A program made the translations under genes and the position numbers. 35,491 bases of DNA. Origin: an uncultured Pseudomonadota bacterium. GTDB taxonomy: Bacteria > Pseudomonadota > Alphaproteobacteria > RF32 > CAG-239. Positions 1 through 7,734 of the stretch are shown piece after piece. How positions within the stretch are numbered: the stretch's first letter is position 1; each line of letters begins with the position of its first letter. The stretch spans positions 4,785 to 40,275 of the forward strand of contig CASGEB010000015.1 in NCBI GenBank assembly GCA_949300375.1, in the 5' to 3' direction. A model generated the notes under the pieces. The model was not told where the DNA came from. It saw only the letters and a program-made list of their open reading frames with translations, and made no database searches.

Positions 1-3
1 ATG

Positions 4-85
4 GCTTAGGTTTTGGAGCAAAAACTGAAATTGAAGCACAATGGTAGAGAGCGTAGCGAGGTTAATTTTGCTCTGAAACCTTAGC
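4..85. repeat. Imperfect inverted repeat, copy of a dispersed element
   Basis: Two 20-base arms (4-23 and 66-85) are reverse complements at 17 of 20 positions and are separated by 42 bases. The left arm recurs at 35363-35382 at the other end of the window with 18 of 20 matches, so it belongs to a dispersed repeat family. The element lies between genes and no coding role is visible. Confidence 0.55.
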
Positions 86-110
86 AAATGAGCGTAGGGA
101 TGCCTTTTTG

Positions 111-137
111 GTTACTTTTTGGCATACAAAAAGTAAC
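111..137. repeat. Perfect 11-bp hairpin
   Basis: Arm GTTACTTTTTG (111-121) and its exact complement at 127-137 flank a 5-base loop. It lies just after the 4-85 inverted repeat and may be part of the same intergenic element. It has no proper T-tract, so I do not call it a terminator. Confidence 0.6.
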
Positions 138-214
138 AATAAAAATAACCAACTCTATGAAGAAAACAAAACAAGAAATAGAAAAATAGAAAAAATCTCC
201 CTTGGGGGGAAATT

Positions 215-244
215 AAAAAGGGGGAAAACAAACTCCCCCTTTTT
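215..244 (-). terminator. Rho-independent terminator of the M20 peptidase gene
   Basis: An 11-bp perfect stem (215-225 with 234-244), five G-C pairs flanked by A-T pairs, has an 8-base loop. It lies 12 bases past the stop codon at 257. Read on the minus strand it ends in a T-rich run. Confidence 0.75.
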
Positions 245-256
245 CTCTTTCTTTCC

Positions 257-1360
257 TTACTTTCCGAGTTTCTCCAGAAACTTAATCTGAATATCGGCAA
301 TTTGCTTAATCGATTCGATTTCGGCGTATTCCCCCTGCGTATGCATACCTTCACCGGTACCGGAATGCATAATCACAATTGAGCCGCGTACGGCAAAAGC
401 GCGGGAATCCGTTGCCCCTCCGATATGTTCAAATTCCAGCGGGCGCCCCAGAATATTCTCGGCGAATTTTTTATAATCAAGAATATACGGATTGTTCTCG
501 TCCATAACAACCGGCGTGCTTTCGGAGACAATTTTGTATTCCACGCCCGGAACCATACATTTGTCCAGATTCTTGTGCAGATTTTCAACGCTTGAATTTT
601 CGGTCAGCCGGAAATCGAGCAGAGCTTCCGCCTCGTTGGAAATAACGTTGGAAACTTCGCCGCCGTTGATTTTTGCAAAATGAACGGTGTCAATCCATTT
701 GTCGTCAGGAATAATGCCGTTTGCGGAATAATACGGATAAATTTTGCGAATATTAGCCCAGGTCTGCATAAGCTGCTCATTGGCGTCTATGCCTTCCCAG
801 GGTGTTGAACCGTGCGCTTCTTTGCCTTTGGAAATAAGTTTGACAAAGACCGGATTTTTGCACTTGCTGACAATTTTTGCAATATCGCCGCCCACATCGT
901 TGTCCAAAACGATTTTTGCCCGCAGGTCAGGATGGGCGTTCATAAAAGCATGGGTGCTGGCGCTGCCTTTTTCTTCGTCGGTCGAAAGAATAACCCCGAA
1001 TTTGAGGTTTAAATTGTTTTTGACCACATATTCCAAAGAATTAAGGGCGACGACGGCAAAAGACTTCATATCCAGCGCTCCGCGTCCATAAAGCTTTCCG
1101 TCGGCAATTTTAGGCTCAAACATATCGTCGCTTGCCGGCACAACATCCAAATGCCCAAGGCAGAGTACGTCAAAATCGTTTGTATCGGCATTGGCCAGAA
1201 ACAAAACGGGAGATGTTGCCGGATATTCAAAAATTCCGCCTTTGACATCCTGTCCGGCAAACAGGTTTTTGCAATATTCCAGACATTTTTTTATCTCGGA
1301 AATATTGCCGGTTTCGGTGCGAAAACGCATCAAATCCTGGGTTGTTTGAATAATGTCCAT
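257..1360 (-). CDS. M20 family zinc metallopeptidase (ArgE/DapE-like)
   Basis: This is a 367-residue dinuclear zinc amidohydrolase of the M20 family, which includes acetylornithine deacetylase, succinyl-diaminopimelate desuccinylase and carboxypeptidase G2. The metal and catalytic motifs are visible: GHLDVVPA gives H70 and D72, GRGALDMK gives bridging D97, and TDEEKGS gives the catalytic Glu pair E129-E130. The central dimerisation lid begins near SKGKEAHGSTPW (about 175), and the C-terminal metal His is in GEGMHTQGEY. It is about the usual length for the family, and AAGGA precedes the ATG. The exact substrate is not decided by sequence. No arginine or lysine pathway genes adjoin it, so a general peptide or N-acyl amino-acid hydrolase is as likely as DapE. 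Confidence 0.88.
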   Translation of the reverse strand: MDIIQTTQDLMRFRTETGNISEIKKCLEYCKNLFAGQDVKGGIFEYPATSPVLFLANADTNDFDVLCLGHLDVVPASDDMFEPKIADGKLYGRGALDMKSFAVVALNSLEYVVKNNLNLKFGVILSTDEEKGSASTHAFMNAHPDLRAKIVLDNDVGGDIAKIVSKCKNPVFVKLISKGKEAHGSTPWEGIDANEQLMQTWANIRKIYPYYSANGIIPDDKWIDTVHFAKINGGEVSNVISNEAEALLDFRLTENSSVENLHKNLDKCMVPGVEYKIVSESTPVVMDENNPYILDYKKFAENILGRPLEFEHIGGATDSRAFAVRGSIVIMHSGTGEGMHTQGEYAEIESIKQIADIQIKFLEKLGK

Positions 1361-1457
1361 TTATTTTTTCCTTATTAAAATTTTTTACGTTTTATTCATT
1401 TTATTTAGTCATAATATCTGCAAATAAAATAACAAATGATTAAGACGGGGGATAAAA

Positions 1458-1964
1458 ATGAAAGCGGTAGTTTTTGCTTTTCTGGGATTGTTGGCGTTTG
1501 CCGTGCCGCAATCGGTTCAGGCAGCCGATGACGAAAGCGAAAGCGGGCTCAGGCTGCCGCGTTTTGTGTCCCTGCGTTCCGAGTTGGTAAATGCCCGTTC
1601 CGGCCCCGGCAGCCGCTATCCGATAGAATGGGTCTATATGCAAAAATATGCGCCGGTCGAGATTATTGCCGAATTTGAACTTTGGCGTAAAATCAAAGAC
1701 TGGCAGGGGTCGGAATCCTGGGTACACCAGGCAATGCTGACCGGCAAACGAACGGTTAAAGTATCTACGCCGGGAGAAAACAACATTTATGCCAAGCCGG
1801 ATTACAATTCCAAAGTAATTGCCAAAGTGGAAAACGAGGTTGTCGGAGAAGTCATAAAATGTCCGGAAGAAAAAAGTTTCTGCCATATTCGTTTCGATTC
1901 GATAGACGGCTGGGTCAGCCGGCAGAATTTGTATGGCATCTATCCTAAAGAAGTAATTGAATAA
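1458..1964 (+). CDS. Exported bacterial SH3-like domain protein
   Basis: The protein has 168 residues with a cleavable signal peptide (about 1-22, VQA before the acidic start of the mature part). One SH3-like domain is clear from 'VNARSGPGSRYPIEWVYMQ' onward, including WRKI and SWVHQAML, and a second copy follows at 'NNIYAKPDYNSKVIAKV' and ends in DGWVSRQNLYG. This two-repeat pattern matches the DUF1058/SH3_4 family of alphaproteobacterial periplasmic proteins, presumed to bind cell-wall peptides. A GGGG run lies 6-7 bases before the ATG. It is followed by a terminator at 1976-2004, so it is probably monocistronic. Function beyond cell-envelope binding is inference. Confidence 0.8.
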   Translation: MKAVVFAFLGLLAFAVPQSVQAADDESESGLRLPRFVSLRSELVNARSGPGSRYPIEWVYMQKYAPVEIIAEFELWRKIKDWQGSESWVHQAMLTGKRTVKVSTPGENNIYAKPDYNSKVIAKVENEVVGEVIKCPEEKSFCHIRFDSIDGWVSRQNLYGIYPKEVIE

Positions 1965-1975
1965 AATATTTTTCG

Positions 1976-2004
1976 GGGCTCCGCAGAAAGGAGCCTTTCT
2001 TTTT
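1976..2004 (+). terminator. Rho-independent terminator after the SH3 protein gene
   Basis: GGCTCC (1977-1982) pairs with GGAGCC (1990-1995), with a possible extra G-U pair, and a T-rich tail follows to 2004. It lies 12 bases after the stop codon. Confidence 0.7.
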
Positions 2005-2023
2005 AAGAAAAATCGCAGAATTG

Positions 2024-2053
2024 CTTGACTTTGACATTTTTAACCCCTAAATA
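2024..2053 (+). promoter_or_regulatory. Candidate dnaJ promoter, vegetative with overlapping heat-shock-like elements
   Basis: TTGACT (2025-2030), a 17-base spacer and TAAATA (2048-2053) fit a sigma-70 promoter. The same stretch reads CTTG (2024) and CCCC (2044-2047) followed by TAAAT, with 13 bases between the elements, which resembles a sigma-32 promoter. It lies 40 bases upstream of dnaJ. Confidence 0.45.
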
Positions 2054-2092
2054 GTAATTAATTACAGAACCATAAAGTTTTTAGGCGGAAAA

Positions 2093-3253
2093 ATGACGGA
2101 ACAAGATTACTATGAGTTGCTGGAAGTCGACAAAAACGCCAGCGGCGAAGAGATAAAAAAAGCCTATCGCAAAATGGCTATGAAATACCATCCGGACCGC
2201 AATCCGGGAAATAAGGAAGCCGAAACAAAATTCAAAGAAATCAACGAGGCTTATGAAGTTTTAAAAGACGAACAGAAACGTGCGGCCTATGATCGTTACG
2301 GACATCAGGCCTTTACGCAGGGCGCCGGTATGGGCGGCGGCAATCCGTTCGGCGGTTTTGAGTTTAATTTTGGTTCCGGCGGTTTTTCCGATGTCTTCTC
2401 CGATATCTTTTCCGAATTTATGGGCGGCGGCAAACGCGGCGCTGAAGGCGGAAATTATGCCGAACGCGGCGCGGATTTGCGTTATAATCTGGAAATCAGC
2501 CTGGAAGAAGCTTTTGCCGGTGTAGAAAAAGAAATCAAAATTCCGACGACGGAAGTTTGTGATGAATGCCATGGGCATGGCACGGCCGACGGCAAAGAGC
2601 CGGAAGTCTGCTCCGCCTGCCACGGCAGCGGCAAAGTCCGCAAAACTCAGGGCGGATTTTTTATTTTGGAAACAACCTGCCCGAAATGCAAAGGAACCGG
2701 ACGCATTATCAAAGAAACCTGCAAAAAATGCGGCGGACGGGGCGTTAATCCAAAAGAAAAACTGCTTAAAATCAAAATCCCGGCCGGAATTGAAGACAAT
2801 ACCCGTATGCGGATAGCCGGGGAAGGGCAGGCCGGCCTGCGCGGCGGAGCAAACGGCGATTTATATGTTTTTATTACCGTTAAAGAACATAAGCTGTATG
2901 AGCGCGACGGCGCCAATTTATATGCCCGGATTCCAATCTCTATGGCCTGTGCTGCGCTGGGCGGAAAAATAGAAATTCCTTCTATCGACGGTGAGAAAAT
3001 CGAACTGAGCATTACGGCCGGTACGCAGAATGATCAGGTGTATAAGGTCAAAGGGCAGGGAATGACAATCATCCGCTCGCAGCGCCGCGGTGATTTGTTT
3101 GTTAAAACGCGGGTTGAAACGCCGGTTAACTTAACGCCCCGGCAAAAAGAACTGTTGGAGGCGTTCCGCGCCGAAAGCGAAGATGATAATTGCCAGCCCG
3201 AGGCAAAAGGCTTTTTTGACAAGATTAAAGACCTGTTCAAATCTGTGGCCTAA
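2093..3253 (+). CDS. dnaJ: Chaperone DnaJ (Hsp40)
   Basis: This is full-length type I Hsp40 (386 residues), the co-chaperone that delivers substrates to DnaK and stimulates its ATPase. The J domain is at 1-70 with HPD at 33-35, and a Gly/Phe linker follows at about 75-120. Four CxxCxGxG-type zinc repeats (156-163, 173-180, 196-203, 210-217) are all intact. The two C-terminal beta domains follow. The start is set by GGCGG just upstream of the ATG. dnaK and grpE are not in the window, so the gene stands apart from the usual dnaK-dnaJ pair and has its own promoter region. It runs convergently toward the 3260 gene with a 6-base gap and no obvious terminator. Confidence 0.97.
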   Translation: MTEQDYYELLEVDKNASGEEIKKAYRKMAMKYHPDRNPGNKEAETKFKEINEAYEVLKDEQKRAAYDRYGHQAFTQGAGMGGGNPFGGFEFNFGSGGFSDVFSDIFSEFMGGGKRGAEGGNYAERGADLRYNLEISLEEAFAGVEKEIKIPTTEVCDECHGHGTADGKEPEVCSACHGSGKVRKTQGGFFILETTCPKCKGTGRIIKETCKKCGGRGVNPKEKLLKIKIPAGIEDNTRMRIAGEGQAGLRGGANGDLYVFITVKEHKLYERDGANLYARIPISMACAALGGKIEIPSIDGEKIELSITAGTQNDQVYKVKGQGMTIIRSQRRGDLFVKTRVETPVNLTPRQKELLEAFRAESEDDNCQPEAKGFFDKIKDLFKSVA

Positions 3254-3259
3254 AAGCTT

Positions 3260-4357
3260 TTATCTCCCTCTTAACGTGGCATATTTGCGTAACATTTCAT
3301 TATTGTAATTAATAGTTCTGGTTCCTGGCTGGACATTTTTTTCATTGCCGAAAGATGACAATCCGCGCAATTCTTGCAAGCGCTTAAGGGCTGTAGTTTT
3401 ATTGGAAACAGTATCTGTCTGCTGAATTTTTTCTTGAGGTTTTGTGATAATTTCTTTATCCATGTCCAAAACTTTTTCTTCCAAAACCTTAGAAACGCGT
3501 CTGTCTGGATTCCAATCAAAATGAACTACCTTTTCTCCGCGTTTTATGTCTTCTGAGTTTTCTTTTGCTGTAGATAAAAATAAAAGTTCGTCTTTTGTTA
3601 ATTTATCGAACCCTTTTTCAAAAAATTCTTTTGCCAACTTAGGAAGTTTAAAATTATCTTGATTATTATATTTATTGAAGTTAATCCCTCCCAAAGTATA
3701 CATCAAATCAAGTTGCTTTGAATATTCTTTATTATTAGGAACCATATCTTGTCCTTTATTAAGAACATAACAACAAGTAAAAAAAGTATGGTTTGATGCA
3801 TAGAATGGGGCGTAATTTTCCATCCACATTTTTTGCGTTCCGTTCATAATAAACGACATATCTTTCTCAAATTTTTCCGGATCGGAACTTAAAGGGTCAA
3901 TTTCTCCTTTTTGAATGGCTTCTTTATAAAAGGTAAAATTGCCATTGGGTTTGTCAAATAAACTAATATCTTTCGTCTTAATATATTCTTCCCGCAAATA
4001 GATAAGTTCGGCCATATTGGCAGAAATTTCATCAGCCATACAAAGTTTATAAAATTGTTCATAATCAACATTGCTATTAAGATTCGAAGAACCACAGCCT
4101 TTTTGAGCATTAAGATAATGTTGAGTTTCATGTTGTAAAAACACATCTAAATCTTTTGAAATCTGTTTTTGCACCTTTTCATCTTCAAAATGCATTATAA
4201 GGATAGAATTATATTTAGGAATGTACCCACCAGCCATTCCGTCAGCAGCATATAAATCTGGTACGGTATCTTTTTGAAAATATACCGTTTTATACAAATC
4301 AATTTCTTTTTTTGCTTCTTGTTCCTGTTGTTTCAACTTCTCTTCTAGTTCAGACAT
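3260..4357 (-). CDS. Unrecognised protein with an HExxH zinc-protease motif
   Basis: I do not recognise the family. The 365-residue protein has no signal peptide and starts with a charged helix. An HETQH motif at 76-80 fits the zinc-protease signature HExxH. A conserved-looking helix 'ADEISANMAELIYLREEY' follows with E110 (and D109), at about the distance where gluzincins and minigluzincins place their third ligand. The C-terminal third is polar with many Lys, Gln and Thr, and looks low-complexity. The start has a good AAAGGAG ribosome site inside the end of the 4360 gene, 2 bases away, so the two genes are co-transcribed and probably coupled. The local sequence is AT-rich compared with the flanking housekeeping genes, which could mean later acquisition. 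A cytoplasmic protease or a secreted effector are both possible. Confidence 0.65.
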   Translation of the reverse strand: MSELEEKLKQQEQEAKKEIDLYKTVYFQKDTVPDLYAADGMAGGYIPKYNSILIMHFEDEKVQKQISKDLDVFLQHETQHYLNAQKGCGSSNLNSNVDYEQFYKLCMADEISANMAELIYLREEYIKTKDISLFDKPNGNFTFYKEAIQKGEIDPLSSDPEKFEKDMSFIMNGTQKMWMENYAPFYASNHTFFTCCYVLNKGQDMVPNNKEYSKQLDLMYTLGGINFNKYNNQDNFKLPKLAKEFFEKGFDKLTKDELLFLSTAKENSEDIKRGEKVVHFDWNPDRRVSKVLEEKVLDMDKEIITKPQEKIQQTDTVSNKTTALKRLQELRGLSSFGNEKNVQPGTRTINYNNEMLRKYATLRGR

Positions 4358-4359
4358 GC

Positions 4360-4806
4360 TTATTCTCCTTTGGCTGAATTATATTCCATAACCATTTCAT
4401 TTTTTGTCAGCCAGACTTTTCTTTCCAATATGAGTCCGTTTATTTGCAAAATTTTTTCTTTTTCAATATTTAGAATTTCTGCAACGGATTCTATAAATTG
4501 AATTTCTTCCTTTGCCAATGTATCGTCAATATTAGCAATGGTCAGAAGTTCTTTAAGCAGAAACAACCCGTGAATACGATTAGGAACAGTCTCTTTTAGT
4601 GAACTTAATAAGCTTTCTTTAGCCGGAACATTGTTAATCCCGGCAAAATATTGCGGAGCAATTTGATAACTTTTAATCAACTCGGCAATCAAGTCTTTTT
4701 CTGCCTGGTCAATTTTTCCGTCTGTTCGGATAAGATATATAAAAGACTGAAGGAAAACAATTTTTTCTTTAATGTCCATTTCTTGTATAAGCAAATTCTC
4801 ATTCAT
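4360..4806 (-). CDS. TerB-like helical protein
   Basis: The protein is small and all-helical. 'FIYLIRTDGKIDQAEKDLI' and, about 70 residues later, 'IANIDDTLAKEEIQFIE' repeat the acidic DG-x-I-x-x-x-E pattern of TerB/DjlA-type tellurite-resistance domains, which bind metal through these acidic loops. The start is uncertain. I use ATG at 4806 (MNENLL...). The frame stays open to a TTG at 4875 with AAGGA just before it, and a second TTG at 4869 is better spaced from that site. It is directly upstream of and coupled to the HExxH gene, which suggests a shared job, for example as regulator or adaptor of the protease. That role is inference. Confidence 0.55.
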   Translation of the reverse strand: MNENLLIQEMDIKEKIVFLQSFIYLIRTDGKIDQAEKDLIAELIKSYQIAPQYFAGINNVPAKESLLSSLKETVPNRIHGLFLLKELLTIANIDDTLAKEEIQFIESVAEILNIEKEKILQINGLILERKVWLTKNEMVMEYNSAKGE

Positions 4807-4903
4807 GATAGGATACTTCGCAAGTTGCAAATATAAATCAATACTAACATAAAAGGATGATAAACACAAATACAAATCCTTCTCATAACTTCTTCCGCCA
4901 ATT

Positions 4904-5425
4904 TTATTCCCCGTCGAGGATTTTGAACAATTCGTGCAAATCCTTTGTCGATTTTATTGTCATAAAACACTTGTCGCCGGCGCTTAGATAATCTTCAATT
5001 TCTTGCCGGATGATTTTATTGTCGGCATCCCATTGCAGAATCTTTTTCAGCGAAGGCTTGCGGTAATGATAAGCCTGAACCGGCAGCGCCGGATCAATTT
5101 GTTTTCCGATAAGTTTTCTGGCCTGAAAAAATCGTTTTGTAAAACGCCATATTGCTGTAAGGCGGGATACTTTCAAATAAACGACCATGGTTGGTTTCAA
5201 ACGTTCATACAGATACTTCTGGCATCCTTCTGCAATCCAGTTTTCGTGATTCAGTACAAAATCATCCAGTTTTTGGTATTGTTGCTCCAAAGGATAATAA
5301 GAACCGTTTTCTTTATCGCGGCTGATTTCATCGATTCTCAAAACCGGCAATTTGTGTTTTTGTGCCAGTTGATAAGCCAGGGTCGATTTTCCTGCGCCAA
5401 GCATTCCGATAATTAATAATTTCAT
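4904..5425 (-). CDS. P-loop kinase-like ATPase (adenylate kinase / FlaR-like topology modulation family)
   Basis: The protein has 173 residues. The P-loop GMLGAGKS at 7-14 follows an N-terminal beta strand, and the LRIDEI region with 'IAEGC' and the 'TAIWRFTKRFF' lid-like helix match small nucleoside-monophosphate kinase-like proteins often labelled topology modulation or FlaR-like. The frame is open upstream to 5506, but the ATG at 5425 has a strong AAGGAG site at the right distance and gives the P-loop its usual N-terminal position. The substrate is unknown. The upstream terminator at 5476-5517 separates it from accD. Confidence 0.7.
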   Translation of the reverse strand: MKLLIIGMLGAGKSTLAYQLAQKHKLPVLRIDEISRDKENGSYYPLEQQYQKLDDFVLNHENWIAEGCQKYLYERLKPTMVVYLKVSRLTAIWRFTKRFFQARKLIGKQIDPALPVQAYHYRKPSLKKILQWDADNKIIRQEIEDYLSAGDKCFMTIKSTKDLHELFKILDGE

Positions 5426-5475
5426 TTTGCACTCCTTATCTTGGCAATATTTTAGGATAACCCGGCAAAAAGGCA

Positions 5476-5517
5476 ATAAAAAAAGCCTTGCAAAAAATAT
5501 CGGCAAGGCATTTTTTT
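5476..5517 (-). terminator. Terminator of ihfB-lapA-accD (bidirectional shape)
   Basis: GCCTTGC (5485-5491) pairs with GCAAGGC (5503-5509), with an 11-base loop. Runs of A on the left and T on the right would terminate in both directions. It lies 21 bases after the accD stop. Confidence 0.8.
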
Positions 5518-5529
5518 AGCTGATTCCGA

Positions 5530-6411
5530 TTAACCGGCCGTAATAGCCAGCGTATTAAGCCGTGGTTTCTGATGCATCAAAATACTGATAACCTTAACCA
5601 GTTCGTTTTTCATCTGCGAACGTTCAACCACAATATCGACCATACCATGCTCTTTTAAGTATTCCGCACGCTGAAAACCTTCCGGCAGTTTTTCCCGGAT
5701 GGTCTGCTCAATAACGCGGGCGCCGGCAAAACCGATAACGCAGCCTTTCTCGGCAATATGAATGTCTCCGAGCATAGCAAAAGACGCCGACACGCCGCCG
5801 GTTGTCGGATCTGTCAGAATAGAAATAAACGGCAGGCCTTTTTCTTTGACCATATTAATGGCGGCCGTCGTCCGTGCCATCTGCATCAAAGATAAAATTC
5901 CTTCCTGCATTCTGGCGCCGCCGGATGCTGCTACCGTAATCAACGGATGGTTTCCTTTAACCGCCAACTCTGCTGCTTTAACGATTCCCTCTCCGACAGC
6001 CGTTCCCATGGAACCGCCCATAAACGAAAAGTCCATAATCGCTACGACGCAGACAATGCCGCCGATTTCGCCCTGCGCGACTTTAATGGCGTCGTCATTG
6101 CCGGTTGCTTTACGATAAGAGCGCAAACGGTCGGTATATTTTTTTGAATCCCGAAAGTTCAAAGGATCCTCTTTGATTTTGGGCAGAGAAATTTCATCAT
6201 ATTCTCCGTTGTCAAAAAGCATTTTTAACCGCTTGTCCACATACAGGCGCAGATGATGCCCGCATTTTGTGCAGACATACATACTTTTTTTCAGTTCTTT
6301 TGAAAAGAGCATCTGCCCGCAGTTCGGACATTTGGTCCAAAGATTGTCGGCAATCTCTTTTTGTGATATTTTTTTTACCTTCGGTCGAACGAAGTCTGTA
6401 AGCCAGTTCAT
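5530..6411 (-). CDS. accD: Acetyl-CoA carboxylase carboxyltransferase subunit beta
   Basis: AccD is the beta subunit of the carboxyltransferase that, with AccA, moves CO2 from biotinylated AccB to acetyl-CoA and makes malonyl-CoA for fatty-acid synthesis. The 293-residue protein has the N-terminal four-Cys zinc ribbon (C28, C31, C47, C50). The crotonase-like core follows, including 'GSMGTAVGEGIVKAAE', 'ASGGARMQEG' and 'DPTTGGVSASFAMLGD'. Length is normal. It lies 30 bases after lapA as the last gene of a minus-strand unit. In many alphaproteobacteria trpF-trpB-trpA sit between lapA and accD and folC follows; neither is here. Confidence 0.97.
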   Translation of the reverse strand: MNWLTDFVRPKVKKISQKEIADNLWTKCPNCGQMLFSKELKKSMYVCTKCGHHLRLYVDKRLKMLFDNGEYDEISLPKIKEDPLNFRDSKKYTDRLRSYRKATGNDDAIKVAQGEIGGIVCVVAIMDFSFMGGSMGTAVGEGIVKAAELAVKGNHPLITVAASGGARMQEGILSLMQMARTTAAINMVKEKGLPFISILTDPTTGGVSASFAMLGDIHIAEKGCVIGFAGARVIEQTIREKLPEGFQRAEYLKEHGMVDIVVERSQMKNELVKVISILMHQKPRLNTLAITAG

Positions 6412-6441
6412 AACATTATAACCTGATTGTTAATACAAAAA

Positions 6442-6834
6442 TCAAATATCCTGCTTTTTCTTGCCAAAGATATTTTTGAGCCTGTCTTTGAAAGAAGGTT
6501 TCGGAATCTTGTTCTCATCGGCTTTCAGGGTTTCAATATTCTCATGGAGTCCCTGAACTTCTTTCACCAGTTTTTCCTGTTCTTTATTAAGCTTTTTATT
6601 TTGCTTTTTCTGCTGGCGCAGAGCCTTGCGGACAGGCGCATAAGACAACCATGTAAACAGCCAGCCGAACAAAAAGCCGAACAAGATGAAAAAAACAATG
6701 GCCACGCTGAGTGAAACGGTAATTTCAATATAAAAAGGCCATAAATTAAACAAAGCCAAATCATTGTTTACAAAAGCAAAAACCAAAACAATGGCAATAA
6801 CCGGCAAACCTATGAGCATTTTTATAAAATTCAT
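6442..6834 (-). CDS. lapA: LapA (DUF1049) inner-membrane protein
   Basis: The protein has 130 residues with two membrane helices (about 5-22 and 41-63). Between them are NNDLALFNLWPF and ITVSLSVAIVFFILFGFLFGW, the signature of the LapA/YciS family. A cytoplasmic Lys/Gln-rich coiled coil (about 70-105) follows. In Escherichia coli LapA works with LapB to control LpxC and lipopolysaccharide assembly. This copy lacks a neighbouring lapB, so the role is by family only. It is 24 bases downstream of ihfB, the usual alphaproteobacterial arrangement. Confidence 0.85.
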   Translation of the reverse strand: MNFIKMLIGLPVIAIVLVFAFVNNDLALFNLWPFYIEITVSLSVAIVFFILFGFLFGWLFTWLSYAPVRKALRQQKKQNKKLNKEQEKLVKEVQGLHENIETLKADENKIPKPSFKDRLKNIFGKKKQDI

Positions 6835-6858
6835 GTAGCGGAGCCTTTTCTTCTGAAA

Positions 6859-7140
6859 TTATTTATTATTCAAGAGTTCAAACAATTGCTTTCCGATTTT
6901 GAAATGAGGAATTTTTCTTTCTTCGACGCTGACCTGCTCCCCGGTACGCGGGTTCTTTGCAATGCGGGAACTGCGGTTGCGGACGGAAAAAGCGCCAAAG
7001 CCGCGGAATTCGACTCTTTCGCCTTTTGCCAGCGAAGCAATAATCGTATCAAAAATAACCGCGACAATTCTTTCAACATCTTTCAGCATCAGGTGCGGAT
7101 TTTTGTTAGCAATTTTTTCAATTAATTCAGATCTAGTCAC
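6859..7140 (-). CDS. ihfB: Integration host factor subunit beta
   Basis: This 93-residue HU/IHF-fold DNA-bending protein opens with the IHF-beta start '[11 protein letters not shown]' and carries '[17 protein letters not shown]'. The beta-arm tip 'NPRTGEQV' contains the intercalating proline. It starts with GTG at 7140 behind AGAGGTGAG. Its partner IhfA is elsewhere. It is first in the unit with lapA and accD. IHF commonly acts at replication origins and regulated promoters, so it could serve the origin-like region in this window, though nothing here shows that. Confidence 0.93.
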   Translation of the reverse strand: MTRSELIEKIANKNPHLMLKDVERIVAVIFDTIIASLAKGERVEFRGFGAFSVRNRSSRIAKNPRTGEQVSVEERKIPHFKIGKQLFELLNNK

Positions 7141-7376
7141 TTTAACTCACCTCTTTAACATTTATTACACTATAACCTAACGTCATTTAATCCAGAAATC
7201 AATAACGTAATTTAATAAAAAGCAAAATTTTTATTTGCCGGTTATCCCACAGAAAATTCCGTAAGTTTCGGGTTGTTTACGTTTAAGGCAGCCTTTTCGC
7301 GTTTCTTTTTTTATAATTTTTTACCTCTGCCCCTAAATTTGACGATGAACCACCGAGCCGAGTTTTTCAGATGCAA

Positions 7377-7403
7377 AAAAAGCTCCGAAAATAGGAGCTT
7401 TTT
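7377..7403 (-). terminator. tRNA-Arg(ACG) terminator
   Basis: A 10-bp perfect stem (7377-7386 with 7394-7403), AAAAAGCTCC and its complement, has a 7-base loop. It starts 3 bases past the CCA end of the tRNA. Confidence 0.85.
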
Positions 7404-7405
7404 AA

Positions 7406-7482
7406 TGGCGCACCCGGCGGGATTCGAACTCACAACCTTCTGATCCGTAGTCAGATGCTCTATCCAATTGAGCTACGGGTGC
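7406..7482 (-). tRNA. tRNA-Arg, anticodon ACG
   Basis: The 77-base cloverleaf has a 7-bp acceptor stem GCACCCG/CGGGTGC, discriminator G and an encoded CCA. The anticodon arm CTGAC-TACGGAT-... places ACG at the anticodon, and the T arm carries GTTCGAATC. A34 would be edited to inosine by TadA, so that it reads CGU, CGC and CGA. Confidence 0.97.
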
Positions 7483-7734
7483 ATTTAACTTCAACAACAG
7501 AGAAGTTAATACAGCTTTTATTTTTAATTTGCAAGCATTATTTTTCAAATTTAAAAGAATTTTAAACTATTTTCGCTATACAATGACCCCAAGCCAGGGT
7601 GCTTATTCAAAAGGAATTGGATTTTTTATATTTTTTTCAATTTCTTACTTGTTATTTTATAAAAATTTCTTTATAAATTAACTGAAATAAGCAGCAGATT
7701 GCACACCAACTTTATTAAAAAAAGGTCATTATTA

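Noticed and set aside
7242..7254. DnaA-box-like TTATCCCACA near ihfB
   Set aside because: It has one extra C relative to the consensus and stands alone.
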